Below the pieces are notes generated by a model. It had not been told where the DNA came from and did not search any database. It saw only the letters and a list, made by a program, of their open reading frames with translations. This document shows positions 1 to 6,089 of a stretch of DNA of 11,380 nucleotides, in pieces. Source of the DNA: Christensenella sp. UBA5893. GTDB lineage: Bacteria; Bacillota; Clostridia; Christensenellales; UBA1242. The stretch spans positions 1-11,380 of the forward strand of contig DJER01000032.1 of the NCBI GenBank assembly GCA_002431905.1, in the 5' to 3' direction. The position numbers and the translations under genes were made by a program. How positions within the stretch are numbered: position 1 is the first letter of the stretch; the number at the start of each line of letters is the position of its first letter.

Positions 1-47
1 CCTTCGGGTTATGAGCCCGACGAGCTACCTAACTGCTCTATCCCGCG
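1..47 (-). tRNA. Initiator tRNA-Met (CAT anticodon), 5' part only
   Basis: Read on the minus strand from position 47, this is the 5' half of a tRNA: acceptor strand CGCGGGA, D arm with GAGCAG and GGTAGCTC, then an anticodon arm with three G-C pairs (GGG/CCC) around the loop CTCATAA. The anticodon CAT lies at 11-13. The leading C1 (no standard pair expected with A72) and the three consecutive G-C pairs are hallmarks of the bacterial initiator tRNA that carries formylmethionine to the ribosomal P site. The variable loop end, T arm and 3' acceptor strand lie beyond the window edge, so C1:A72 and CCA cannot be checked. It has its own promoter just upstream and reads away from truA. Confidence 0.93.
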
Positions 48-64
48 ATATTAAATACATAACA

Positions 65-93
65 AGTGTATAACATTGGACTTGGTTTGTCAA
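65..93 (-). promoter_or_regulatory. Promoter of the initiator tRNA
   Basis: On the minus strand there is a perfect -35 TTGACA (88-93), a 17-base spacer and a -10 TACACT (65-70, 4 of 6 consensus). Transcription would start near 58, about 11 bases before the tRNA 5' end at 47, which fits a short leader trimmed by RNase P. Confidence 0.75.
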
Positions 94-152
94 TACTTTT
101 TGCAAAAATAAATTGTTTGCTATAAAAATGATATGCAATAATATGTATATTA

Positions 153-161
153 TGCTATAAT
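153..161 (+). promoter_or_regulatory. Extended -10 promoter of truA
   Basis: The sequence TGC followed by a perfect TATAAT (156-161) forms an extended -10 element. The -35 region at 17 bases spacing (ATGCAA, 133-138) matches only 3 of 6, as is common where an extended -10 compensates. The expected start site is 168-169, which coincides with the A of the truA ATG at 169. Confidence 0.65.
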
Positions 162-168
162 CATTGGT

Positions 169-927
169 ATGAAAAGAAAATTTTTGGTTGAAGTTCAATA
201 CGATGGAAAAAACTATTTGGGTTTTCAAAAAAATGGCAAGTCAAAGACAATTGAACTTGAAATAGAAAACGCTTTATATAGATTATTTAATGAACAAATC
301 ACAGTAGAAGGTTGTTCAAGAACAGATAGGGGAGTAAGTGCAAAAAAGTTTTATTTTACTTTTGTTTGTGAAACAAAACTTCCACAAGATAGAGTATGTT
401 TTAAAATCAATCGTTTTTTGCCAAAGGATATCCAATGCCAAAATAGTTACGAGGTACCACTTGACTTTATGTTGAGAAAAAATATTCAAAGCAAAACTTA
501 TGAGTACACAATATACACTGGTGAACATATTAAACCACTGCTGGCAAAAAATACTGTTTTTATTGAAGGCGAACTTGATATAAAGAATATGCAAGATTGT
601 GGGAGTGTTCTTTTGGGGAGGCGCAATTTTAAATCATTTTGCAATATCAATGCCGATACAACAACATTTGAAAGAAATATATTTGATATAAAAATTTTAA
701 AAGATGAAGAATATATAAAAATGTATTTCACTGCCGATAATTTTTTGTATAATATGGCAAGAATACTTGCTGGAACAATAATTCTTTGTGGACAAAATAA
801 ATTAACAAAAAATGACATAAAAGAATTGTTAAAAATCGAAGATAGAAGCAAAAATCCTGCAATTACTATGCAAGAAAAAGGTTTAAAATTATTTGATATA
901 AAATTAAAAAATATGCCCAAAAATTAA
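169..927 (+). CDS. truA: tRNA pseudouridine synthase A (TruA)
   Basis: 252 residues, the usual length for TruA, the enzyme that converts uridines 38-40 of the tRNA anticodon arm to pseudouridine. It shows YDGxxYxGFQ at residues 11-20, the catalytic motif SRTDRGVSA (residues 50-58, aspartate D53 as nucleophile; commonly ARTDxGVHA), the KTYEYTIY strand around 110 and the FLYNMARILAG motif near the C terminus, which matches the family M-V-R-x-x-x-G block. SRTD in place of ARTD and GVSA in place of GVHA are small deviations; the aspartate and arginine are kept. No Shine-Dalgarno sequence precedes the ATG. A TATAAT ends only 7 bases before it, so the message may be leaderless. The gene stands alone and its last codons lie inside a terminator hairpin shared with the convergent YitT-family gene. 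Confidence 0.95.
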   Translation: MKRKFLVEVQYDGKNYLGFQKNGKSKTIELEIENALYRLFNEQITVEGCSRTDRGVSAKKFYFTFVCETKLPQDRVCFKINRFLPKDIQCQNSYEVPLDFMLRKNIQSKTYEYTIYTGEHIKPLLAKNTVFIEGELDIKNMQDCGSVLLGRRNFKSFCNINADTTTFERNIFDIKILKDEEYIKMYFTADNFLYNMARILAGTIILCGQNKLTKNDIKELLKIEDRSKNPAITMQEKGLKLFDIKLKNMPKN

Positions 928-943
928 AATAGGCATATTTTTT
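906..943. terminator. Bidirectional terminator between truA and the YitT-family gene
   Basis: A 12-pair stem pairs 906-917 (AAAAAATATGCC) with 932-943 (GGCATATTTTTT) around a 14-base loop that contains the truA stop codon. A U-run follows on the plus strand and the mirrored A-run gives one on the minus strand. It therefore probably serves both convergent genes. Confidence 0.8.
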
Positions 944-951
944 GTTATTTA

Positions 952-1986
952 TTATTCTTTTTTGTTATTTTCTTGATTATTTTCGCTTGGCGAACTATTA
1001 GCATTTTCTTTTTCAGTATTTTGTTGCTCGGTTGGGTTCAAGGTGTAGTTTTGGCTTTGTGGCAATGAATTTGGCATCTTTACTTTTTCACTAGATAGCA
1101 AAATTTTCTTTTTGCTTTCAAGTTTGTGAAACCCTTTGCCAAGTGCTTCTTTTACGGAAACTGAAAACATAAATGCACTTGGGTCTATGTTGTAAACAAT
1201 GTCCTTTAGTTGTCTTACTTGATAAGTACTTACAAGAGATAAAATCACTTCCAAATGTTTGTGCGTGTAACTGCCATAGCCTTCTATTTTTGTTGCCCCA
1301 CGTTTTAGTTGAGTGTTCAATTGCTCACAAATTTCATCACACTTTGGCGAGATAATGTAGAATGCCTTTATTGATTTTGGTCCTTCAATCAAAACATCAG
1401 CAATTTTCCCACCAATATATATTGCAATAAGAGCATATAATGAAAGGTTAAGACCATATATAATCATTGAAACTGAAACAACAAAAATATTGACGCAAAT
1501 TGTCACCCAGCCAACAGAAATTTTTGGGTTTTTGTGGTTGATAACGCAGCCAAGCATATCGCCACCGCCGGTGCTTCCACCAGCACGAATAACAATTCCT
1601 GTCCCAATTCCTGACATCACACCGCCATAAATTGAGCACAAGAGCAAATCATCACTAAGTGACGGCATAAACTTACAAACTTCCAAAAATAGAGCGTAAC
1701 CGAATATTCCAAATAGGGCATATATTCCAAATTTTTTGCCAAGAATTTTTAGTGCAAAGGCAAAAAGAATAATGTTCATAAGAATATAAATTACTGAAAT
1801 GGAAAGGTTGATTCCTGCAAGATTTAAAAGATACCCAATAATATTTGCAATACCACCAAATCCACCAAGCACAATGTCATGTGGACGATAAAAAATATTA
1901 TAGGCACTTCCCATAATAAAACAACCAAGCAAAATCAAAAAAATATTGATTATGTGGCCAAATATTACTTTTTTCTTGTTGTTCAT
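952..1986 (-). CDS. YitT-family membrane protein with C-terminal DUF2179 domain
   Basis: 344 residues. The N-terminal part (about 8-195) has several hydrophobic membrane segments and the family's glycine-rich stretches: VLGGFGGIANIIG (39-51) and the signature RAGGSTGGGD (134-143). Residues about 205-290 match the cytosolic DUF2179 domain (RGATKIEGYGSYT at 229-241, then IDPSAF and GKGF). Members are widespread in Firmicutes; their substrate is unknown and a transporter role is only proposed. The last 50 or so residues are an unusual low-complexity tail rich in Asn, Gln, Glu and Ser that I would not expect in the family core. The start at 1986 is supported by AAAGGA five bases upstream on the minus strand and by a promoter at 2007-2036. 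The gene is monocistronic, divergent from dapF and convergent with truA. Confidence 0.9.
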   Translation of the reverse strand: MNNKKKVIFGHIINIFLILLGCFIMGSAYNIFYRPHDIVLGGFGGIANIIGYLLNLAGINLSISVIYILMNIILFAFALKILGKKFGIYALFGIFGYALFLEVCKFMPSLSDDLLLCSIYGGVMSGIGTGIVIRAGGSTGGGDMLGCVINHKNPKISVGWVTICVNIFVVSVSMIIYGLNLSLYALIAIYIGGKIADVLIEGPKSIKAFYIISPKCDEICEQLNTQLKRGATKIEGYGSYTHKHLEVILSLVSTYQVRQLKDIVYNIDPSAFMFSVSVKEALGKGFHKLESKKKILLSSEKVKMPNSLPQSQNYTLNPTEQQNTEKENANSSPSENNQENNKKE

Positions 1987-2006
1987 AAAAATCCTTTATT
2001 GAGTGT

Positions 2007-2036
2007 AGTATATATGAAACAAATATTTGTTGTCAA
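2007..2036 (-). promoter_or_regulatory. Promoter of the YitT-family gene
   Basis: On the minus strand there is a perfect -35 TTGACA (2031-2036), an 18-base spacer and a -10 TATACT (2007-2012, 5 of 6). Transcription would start near 2000, giving a leader of about 14 bases that contains AAAGGA before the ATG at 1986. Confidence 0.7.
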
Positions 2037-2092
2037 TAATAGAAGCACAACATTTTTTTAAATTTTTAATATACAAACTATATGGAGAAATT

Positions 2093-2860
2093 ATGCTATC
2101 TTTTATAAAAATGCAGGGGTTTGGCAACGATTATATATATATTGACAATAGGGGAAAAAATAATACACCAATAAGCAATAAGTTATGCCAAAAATTATGC
2201 AAAAATAAATTTGCAATTGGCAGTGACGGAATAATTGTAATAAAGTCCTTTCCAAATTGTGATGCAAAAATAGAGATTTATAACAAGGACGGAACAAAAG
2301 CAAAAATGTGTGGGAATGCAACAAGATGTGTGGCCTTTTATCTTTCTCAAAAACTAAATAAATCAAAAATAAAAATAAAATCAAATACTCACATTTTAAA
2401 AAATATTGTGTATCAAAAAAATAAAACAAGAGCAAATGTTTTAACCAAATGGACGAGAGCGGATGTAATTAAGTCAAAAAACAATAAGTATTTGGTTGAT
2501 TGTGGCAACTTGCACCTTGTAATTTTTGTCAAAAATTTTAACTTTGATATTGAAAAATGTGGGAAAAGATTAAATGAACAAACAAAGAACAAAGTCAACA
2601 TAGAGTTTGTAAAAGTGCAAACAAACAACACCTTGCAAGTAAAGGTTTACGAAAGAGGCAGTGGCCTTACGAAGGCTTGTGGGAGTGGGGCTATTGCAAG
2701 TGCCGTTGCATACCTTTATGGGAAAGGGCAAAACGAAAAAGTAAAAGTTTTTCTTGATGGCGGAAAACTGAATATATATATACATAACAAAAAAATATTT
2801 ATGTTTGGCGATGCAAACATTGTGTATAAGGGGGAAACAAATTTAGATGAGTTTTGTTAA
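2093..2860 (+). CDS. dapF: Diaminopimelate epimerase (DapF)
   Basis: 255 residues. DapF interconverts LL- and meso-diaminopimelate, the last step before lysine and the source of the DAP cross-linker of peptidoglycan; it acts in the cytoplasm without a cofactor, using two cysteines. Both are present: C73 in MCGNATRC and C196 in TKACGSG. The N-terminal KMQGFGNDY (6-14), IYNKDGT (62-68) and YERGSG (186-191) are also family motifs. The usual GNPH substrate-binding motif reads GNLH (138-141), and the usual G-E-T before the second cysteine reads G-L-T. The ATG at 2093 is chosen because GGAG lies eight bases upstream (2081-2084) and MLSFIKMQGFGND aligns with the family N terminus; the open frame extends 22 codons further upstream without family similarity. 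The 3' end overlaps dapL by 14 bases. Confidence 0.95.
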   Translation: MLSFIKMQGFGNDYIYIDNRGKNNTPISNKLCQKLCKNKFAIGSDGIIVIKSFPNCDAKIEIYNKDGTKAKMCGNATRCVAFYLSQKLNKSKIKIKSNTHILKNIVYQKNKTRANVLTKWTRADVIKSKNNKYLVDCGNLHLVIFVKNFNFDIEKCGKRLNEQTKNKVNIEFVKVQTNNTLQVKVYERGSGLTKACGSGAIASAVAYLYGKGQNEKVKVFLDGGKLNIYIHNKKIFMFGDANIVYKGETNLDEFC

Positions 2861-4043
2861 TCAAAATTACACAAAAAAACTTGATAATATATTCTATAAA
2901 GTAAGTCAAAAGGTTGAAACATTCAAAAGGAACAACCCTTACAAACAAGTTATAAGTTTGGGGATAGGCGATGTGACAAGACCATTTTCGCAAGAACTTA
3001 CAAATGTGATGTTGGATGCTCTTTCAAAACAACAATTTGTAAGCACATTCAAAGGTTATCCACCAGAGCAGGGTTATTTGTTTTTAAGAGAAAAAATCAA
3101 ACAAAGGTATTCTTGCTTTGGTGCAAATATAAAAACTGACGAAATTTTTATTGGTAACGGAATAGGATGCGATATTGCAAATATTTTGGATATATTTCAA
3201 GACTATACACCACTCATAATTGAACCAACATATCCAGAATATTTTGTGTCAAATATTTTGAATGGAAAAAATCCACTTGTGCTAAATGCAACAAAACAAA
3301 ATAACTTTTGCGTGTTGCCAAAGAATGTAAAAGTTGGGCAATATCTAATTTATTTGTGCTCACCAAACAACCCCACAGGTTATACATACACAAAACAACA
3401 ATTAAGGGAGTGGATAGATTTTGCAAATAAGACAAATTCCATAATTTTGATAGACCTTGCGTATGAGTCTTTTATACAAGACAATTTGCCCCACACAACA
3501 TACAGCATCCCCGGTGCAAAAAAATGTGTTATTGAGTTTTGTAGTTTTTCAAAAATGGCAGGGTTTACAAATCTTCGTTGTTCATACACCATTATCCCAA
3601 AAACAATACAAAGGGAAAATGTAAACCTTAATAAAAGTTACCAAAAACGACAACTAATAAAGTTTAATGGTGTGCCATATTTTGTTCAAGTGGGGGCGGA
3701 GTATGATTTGTCCCCGCAAGGTCAAATTGAGCAACAAAAAAATATTGAATATTACAAAAACAATGTAAAAATAATATGCTACTATCTTGAAAAACAAAAG
3801 TGTGAATATGTGTCATCAAATTCAACTCCGTATGTTTGGCTAAAATGCCCAAAAGGAAAAAGTAGCTGGCAATTTTTTAATGAACTATTAAAAAATTATG
3901 CAGTTGTTGTAACTCCGGGTTGTGGTTTTGGAAAATGTGGCGAAGGCTATGTTCGGCTTTCGGGGTTCAATTCAATGGAAAACACAGTCAAAGCTTGTGA
4001 AAAAATTTGCGAATACCTTAAAAAAGAAAAATGCACCACATAA
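2847..4043 (+). CDS. dapL: LL-diaminopimelate aminotransferase (DapL)
   Basis: 398 residues, close to the family norm of about 400. DapL is a PLP-dependent class I/II aminotransferase that makes LL-diaminopimelate directly from tetrahydrodipicolinate with glutamate as amino donor, bypassing the succinylase or acetylase branches. Motifs in order: GYPPEQGYLFLRE (70-82), GIGCDIANI (105-113), CSPNNPTG (171-178), DLAYE (203-207; D203 and Y206 expected to contact PLP), and SFSKMAGFTNLR (233-244) with the Schiff-base lysine K236. The CDxxNI and PPEQG blocks are typical of DapL rather than of general aspartate aminotransferases. The start at 2847 lies inside the end of dapF (14-base overlap), with AGGGGG 12 bases upstream. 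The pairing with dapF supports the diaminopimelate role and suggests coupled translation. Its last codons lie in the terminator hairpin of the convergent hsp20. Confidence 0.94.
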   Translation: MSFVNQNYTKKLDNIFYKVSQKVETFKRNNPYKQVISLGIGDVTRPFSQELTNVMLDALSKQQFVSTFKGYPPEQGYLFLREKIKQRYSCFGANIKTDEIFIGNGIGCDIANILDIFQDYTPLIIEPTYPEYFVSNILNGKNPLVLNATKQNNFCVLPKNVKVGQYLIYLCSPNNPTGYTYTKQQLREWIDFANKTNSIILIDLAYESFIQDNLPHTTYSIPGAKKCVIEFCSFSKMAGFTNLRCSYTIIPKTIQRENVNLNKSYQKRQLIKFNGVPYFVQVGAEYDLSPQGQIEQQKNIEYYKNNVKIICYYLEKQKCEYVSSNSTPYVWLKCPKGKSSWQFFNELLKNYAVVVTPGCGFGKCGEGYVRLSGFNSMENTVKACEKICEYLKKEKCTT

Positions 4044-4054
4044 AGTGATGCATT
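4020..4054 (-). terminator. Terminator of hsp20
   Basis: Arms 4030-4039 (AATGCACCAC) and 4045-4054 (GTGATGCATT) form a 10-base stem with one C-A mismatch and a 5-base loop. On the minus strand the stem is followed by a U-rich tract (TTTTTCTTTTTT), whereas the plus-strand side has no T-run. It is therefore primarily a terminator for hsp20, embedded in the 3' end of dapL. Confidence 0.7.
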
Positions 4055-4092
4055 CTTCATAAGGAGTAAGAAATATCTATATTCTAAAAACA

Positions 4093-4587
4093 TTATTGAA
4101 TTTCAATATGTTTTCTTTCTTCGTTTTTGTGTTCTTTTGGAACATTAACAACCAAAGTACCATTTTCAAGTTTTGCTGAAATTTCTTTTTGGTCTATATC
4201 TCCAACATAAAAACTTCTTGATGTTTTGCCAACAAATCTTTCTTTTCTAATGTATTTATGTTTAGGGTCATTTTCGTTGGTTGTTTCTTTCTTTTCGGCT
4301 GTAATTGTAAGATATCCGTTATCATAGTCAATTACAACATCTTTTTTGTCATAACCGGGCATATCAACTTCAAGCAAGTAGTTGTTGTCAAATTCCTTTA
4401 TATCAGTTTTCATTATTCCATTAAATCTTGTGTCTTTTGCAAATACAGGCAAGTTAAATAATTCGCCAAGTGGGTCAAACAAATCAAAATCATGTCTGCC
4501 TTTTGGTGCCATTCTTTCGTTACCTTTGCATTCGCAATTCTCATGATTGCAATGATTATTATTGTTATTATTATTAAAATTACTCAT
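4093..4587 (-). CDS. hsp20: Small heat-shock protein, Hsp20/alpha-crystallin family
   Basis: 164 residues. Small heat-shock proteins form oligomers that hold unfolding proteins without using ATP. The alpha-crystallin domain runs from about residue 57 to 150. It begins at MKTDIKEFDNNYLLEVDMPG and includes the conserved ENGTLVVNVPK block; the C terminus ends in IEIQ, an IxI motif of the type that docks to neighbouring subunits. The N-terminal arm is unusual: seven consecutive asparagines (5-11) are followed by a Cys/His-rich stretch, HCNHENCEC (12-20). The ATG at 4587 is preceded by GGAGGT with good spacing. An in-frame ATG further upstream at 4620 lies ahead of the predicted transcription start near 4614, so it cannot be used from this promoter. 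Expression is probably HrcA-controlled through the CIRCE-like site. Confidence 0.92.
   Translation of the reverse strand: MSNFNNNNNNNHCNHENCECKGNERMAPKGRHDFDLFDPLGELFNLPVFAKDTRFNGIMKTDIKEFDNNYLLEVDMPGYDKKDVVIDYDNGYLTITAEKKETTNENDPKHKYIRKERFVGKTSRSFYVGDIDQKEISAKLENGTLVVNVPKEHKNEERKHIEIQ
4555..4575. repeat. ATT/AAT trinucleotide tract encoding poly-Asn
   Basis: Seven tandem ATT triplets on the plus strand, with one interruption (GTT), encode the seven asparagines near the N terminus of Hsp20. The single AAC codon among AAT codons slightly breaks the pure repeat. Confidence 0.85.
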
Positions 4588-4620
4588 AAATTTGTACCTC
4601 CATTTCTTTTGTACGAGCAT

Positions 4621-4649
4621 ATAATATCACTTTGTGCTAGCAATGTCAA
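4621..4649 (-). promoter_or_regulatory. SigA promoter of hsp20
   Basis: On the minus strand there is a perfect -35 TTGACA (4644-4649), a 17-base spacer and a -10 TATTAT (4621-4626, 5 of 6). Transcription starts near 4614, so the leader to the ATG at 4587 is about 27 bases and carries GGAGGT. Confidence 0.85.
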
Positions 4650-4663
4650 CAAAAGAGTGCTAA
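4637..4663. promoter_or_regulatory. CIRCE-like operator (HrcA site)
   Basis: Read on the minus strand, a perfect CIRCE arm TTAGCACTC (4655-4663) is followed by nine bases and a second arm CATTGCTAG (4637-4645) that matches GAGTGCTAA at 6 of 9 positions. The 9-9-9 spacing is that of CIRCE, the operator of the HrcA repressor of class I heat-shock genes. The site covers the -35 box of hsp20, where repressor binding would block RNA polymerase. Confidence 0.8.
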
Positions 4664-4689
4664 ATTTTTAAAAATTTTTCAAAATTTTT

Positions 4690-4717
4690 TTTACAAGCAT
4701 TTTGCTATGTATATTAT
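4690..4717 (+). promoter_or_regulatory. Promoter of rubrerythrin
   Basis: The -35 TTTACA (4690-4695, 5 of 6), a 16-base spacer and the -10 TATTAT (4712-4717, 5 of 6) place the transcript start near 4724, about 30 bases before the ATG. It diverges from the hsp20 promoter with the CIRCE-like site between them. I see no clear PerR-type box. Confidence 0.6.
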
Positions 4718-4753
4718 GTACAAAATTTGCAAAAAATACACTTGGAGGTAATT

Positions 4754-5341
4754 ATGAAACTAATTGAAAGCAAAACTTATAAAAACTTGGCAAAGTCATA
4801 TACAGGAGAGTGCCAAGCACATATAAGATACAAATTTATAGAATATGGAGCAAGAAAGCAGGGTTACAAATGTATGGCAGAGATGATTGATACTTTGGTA
4901 TATAATGAATTTCAACACGCAAGAATGTTTTACACGTATTTGCAAAAGGCATCAAATGAAACTATTGCAAACATAGATATTGAATCTGGATATCCATTCA
5001 AAGAAAAATGGGACTTGGTGGAAAATTTAAGGATGGCAAGCGAAGATGAAGAACTTGAAGAAACTATAATTTATCCAGAATATGCAAAGGTTGCAAGGGA
5101 AGAAGGGTTTGAAGAAATTGCACAATTATTTGAAAATATAATTCAAGTGGAAAGTTGCCATAAAAAATTGTTAAAAGACTTATATAATCAAATGAGTACA
5201 AATACATTATATAAGAAAGAGAAAAAGACAAAATGGAAATGCTCTGAATGTGGTTATGAAGCAGAAGGCTTTGAAGCATGGGATACTTGTCCACTTTGTA
5301 AAGCAAAGCAAGGGTCAGTGATGTTGAAAGTGGGTTCATAA
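4754..5341 (+). CDS. rbr: Rubrerythrin
   Basis: 195 residues. Rubrerythrin reduces hydrogen peroxide in the cytoplasm of anaerobes, taking electrons from rubredoxin or an NADH-dependent donor. A four-helix ferritin-like diiron domain (about 1-145) carries the expected carboxylate and histidine ligands: E19 in TGECQAHIRY, E52xxH55 in NEFQHA, acidic residues E99 and E102 before IIYPEYA, and E133xxH136 in VESCHKK. A rubredoxin-like FeS4 domain (about 160-190) has CSECGY (C163, C166) and CPLC (C179, C182). This is the classic domain order. GGAGGT five bases before the ATG at 4754 fixes the start. The gene is divergent from hsp20, forming a stress-response block, and I see no convincing terminator after it. 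Confidence 0.94.
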   Translation: MKLIESKTYKNLAKSYTGECQAHIRYKFIEYGARKQGYKCMAEMIDTLVYNEFQHARMFYTYLQKASNETIANIDIESGYPFKEKWDLVENLRMASEDEELEETIIYPEYAKVAREEGFEEIAQLFENIIQVESCHKKLLKDLYNQMSTNTLYKKEKKTKWKCSECGYEAEGFEAWDTCPLCKAKQGSVMLKVGS

Positions 5342-5385
5342 CCTGCTTTTTGTCATTTGAAAAAATTACAAATTTTCATACCACA

Positions 5386-5425
5386 TTTTCGACCATGAAG
5401 TCTTGCTTTGGAGAAATCTCAACTG
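5386..5425. repeat. Degenerate copy of the 3'-end interspersed repeat
   Basis: This non-coding stretch contains TTTCGACC and CTTTGGAGAAATCTC (5406-5420). The latter 15 bases recur exactly at 10990-11004. GAGAAATCTCAACTG (5411-5425) is the exact reverse complement of 11076-11090. It looks like a decayed or partial member of the same palindromic repeat family. The remainder of the gap between 5342 and 5561 shows only the promoter of the next gene. Confidence 0.7.
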
Positions 5426-5530
5426 ATAAAATTCTTCACAGACTTTTTCATCCATTTGAATTCCATTTTATAGTTTTTTCCAATAAACCTTTAAAAGTTA
5501 CAATATTTGTTTTTATTTCATAAAGTTTTA

Positions 5531-5539
5531 TGTTATACT
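5531..5539 (+). promoter_or_regulatory. Extended -10 promoter of the 5562 gene
   Basis: TG at 5531-5532, one base, then TATACT (5534-5539) form an extended -10. No good -35 is visible at the right spacing. The transcript would start near 5546, leaving a short leader with GGAGG (5551-5555) before the ATG. Confidence 0.5.
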
Positions 5540-5561
5540 TTTATTGATTTGGAGGAAAATT

Positions 5562-5975
5562 ATGAAAAAAAGTAGACTTATTCTACCAATAACTTTGCTT
5601 ATATTTTATGCAACATATTGTTTGGTAGTATTTTTGGTTTCAAAAACTTTCCCACAAGGTTTTTGGATTTCATTTGGATTTGTTACACTTGCATACCTAT
5701 TTATGGATTTTTCACTTATGTATGTAAGTCATGACAATGTAAAAAAACAGGTTGTGGGACTTCCTGTTGGAACAATGAGCGTAATGTACTTTATTGTTGA
5801 AATGATTCTTGGCACAGTATTTATGTTCGTCAATGTTTCTTTCTTGGCATACTTCTTGCCACAAATAATTTTGTTTGCATTATTCTTGTTATGTTTTATT
5901 CCAGCAATTCTTTCAGAGAAGAATTACAAAGAAGAACAACCAAAAGAAGATAAGGCAAAAGAAGAAAACAAATAG
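5562..5975 (+). CDS. Small membrane protein of unknown function, four predicted helices
   Basis: 137 residues. I do not recognise a family. Four hydrophobic segments are visible at about 7-27, 33-54, 70-90 and 95-117, joined by short loops, followed by a charged Lys/Glu-rich tail (118-137, YKEEQPKEDKAKEENK). There is no cleavable signal peptide pattern and no cysteine pair or catalytic motif. The positive N terminus (MKKSR) and the even helix count suggest both ends lie in the cytoplasm. GGAGG seven bases before the ATG at 5562 supports this start over one six codons upstream. It has its own promoter and terminator, so it is probably monocistronic. Confidence 0.85.
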   Translation: MKKSRLILPITLLIFYATYCLVVFLVSKTFPQGFWISFGFVTLAYLFMDFSLMYVSHDNVKKQVVGLPVGTMSVMYFIVEMILGTVFMFVNVSFLAYFLPQIILFALFLLCFIPAILSEKNYKEEQPKEDKAKEENK

Positions 5976-5980
5976 TAAGC

Positions 5981-6013
5981 AAAAATGCAATATCTTTTGA
6001 TGTTGCATTTTTT
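5981..6013 (+). terminator. Intrinsic terminator after the 5562 gene
   Basis: Arms 5981-5994 (AAAAATGCAATATC) and 5999-6012 (GATGTTGCATTTTT) form a 14-pair stem with one G-U pair and a TTTT tetraloop, followed by a T-run. It is a strong Rho-independent terminator; the A-rich 5' arm could also let it act in reverse. Confidence 0.85.
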
Positions 6014-6014
6014 G

Positions 6015-6054
6015 TTGAAATAATTGGTTATTGATTGAAATAATTGGGTATTGA
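6015..6054. repeat. 20-base tandem direct repeat upstream of the 6090 gene
   Basis: Two adjacent 20-base units (6015-6034 and 6035-6054) share 19 of 20 bases; the single difference is T versus G at unit position 13. The second unit ends with the first four bases of the predicted -35 box, so the repeat sits directly against the promoter. Confidence 0.85.
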
Positions 6055-6079
6055 TAATAAAGAATAAATATGCTAAAAT
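6051..6079 (+). promoter_or_regulatory. Promoter of the zinc-finger/PHP operon
   Basis: The -35 TTGATA (6051-6056, 5 of 6), a 17-base spacer ending in TGC (extended -10 type), and the -10 TAAAAT (6074-6079, 5 of 6). The expected transcript start is 6085-6087, only about 3-5 bases before the ATG at 6090. Confidence 0.65.
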
Positions 6080-6089
6080 GGAGATGAAA

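Noticed and set aside
498..920. A minus-strand 140-residue frame inside truA with hydrophobic stretches.
   Set aside because: It is antisense to a clear TruA gene and has no ribosome binding site or recognisable motif; hydrophobic runs arise from the AT-rich complement.
2027..2092. A longer DapF reading frame starting at 2027.
   Set aside because: The extra 22 residues have no family similarity, and the ATG at 2093 has GGAG upstream and aligns with the DapF N terminus.
1987..2092. A lysine riboswitch ahead of dapF.
   Set aside because: Only about 100 bases separate the divergent genes and much of that is the YitT-family promoter; there is no room for the roughly 170-base lysine aptamer.
4588..4620. 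An earlier in-frame start for Hsp20 at 4620 (11 extra residues).
   Set aside because: It lies upstream of the predicted transcription start near 4614, overlaps the region just downstream of the -10 box, and lacks a ribosome binding site. The ATG at 4587 has GGAGGT.
4664..4689. A PerR or other peroxide-sensor box in the hsp20-rubrerythrin intergenic region.
   Set aside because: The A/T palindromes there (AAATTTTTAAAAATTT) do not match the TTATAAT-N-ATTATAA pattern and are expected in such AT-rich DNA.
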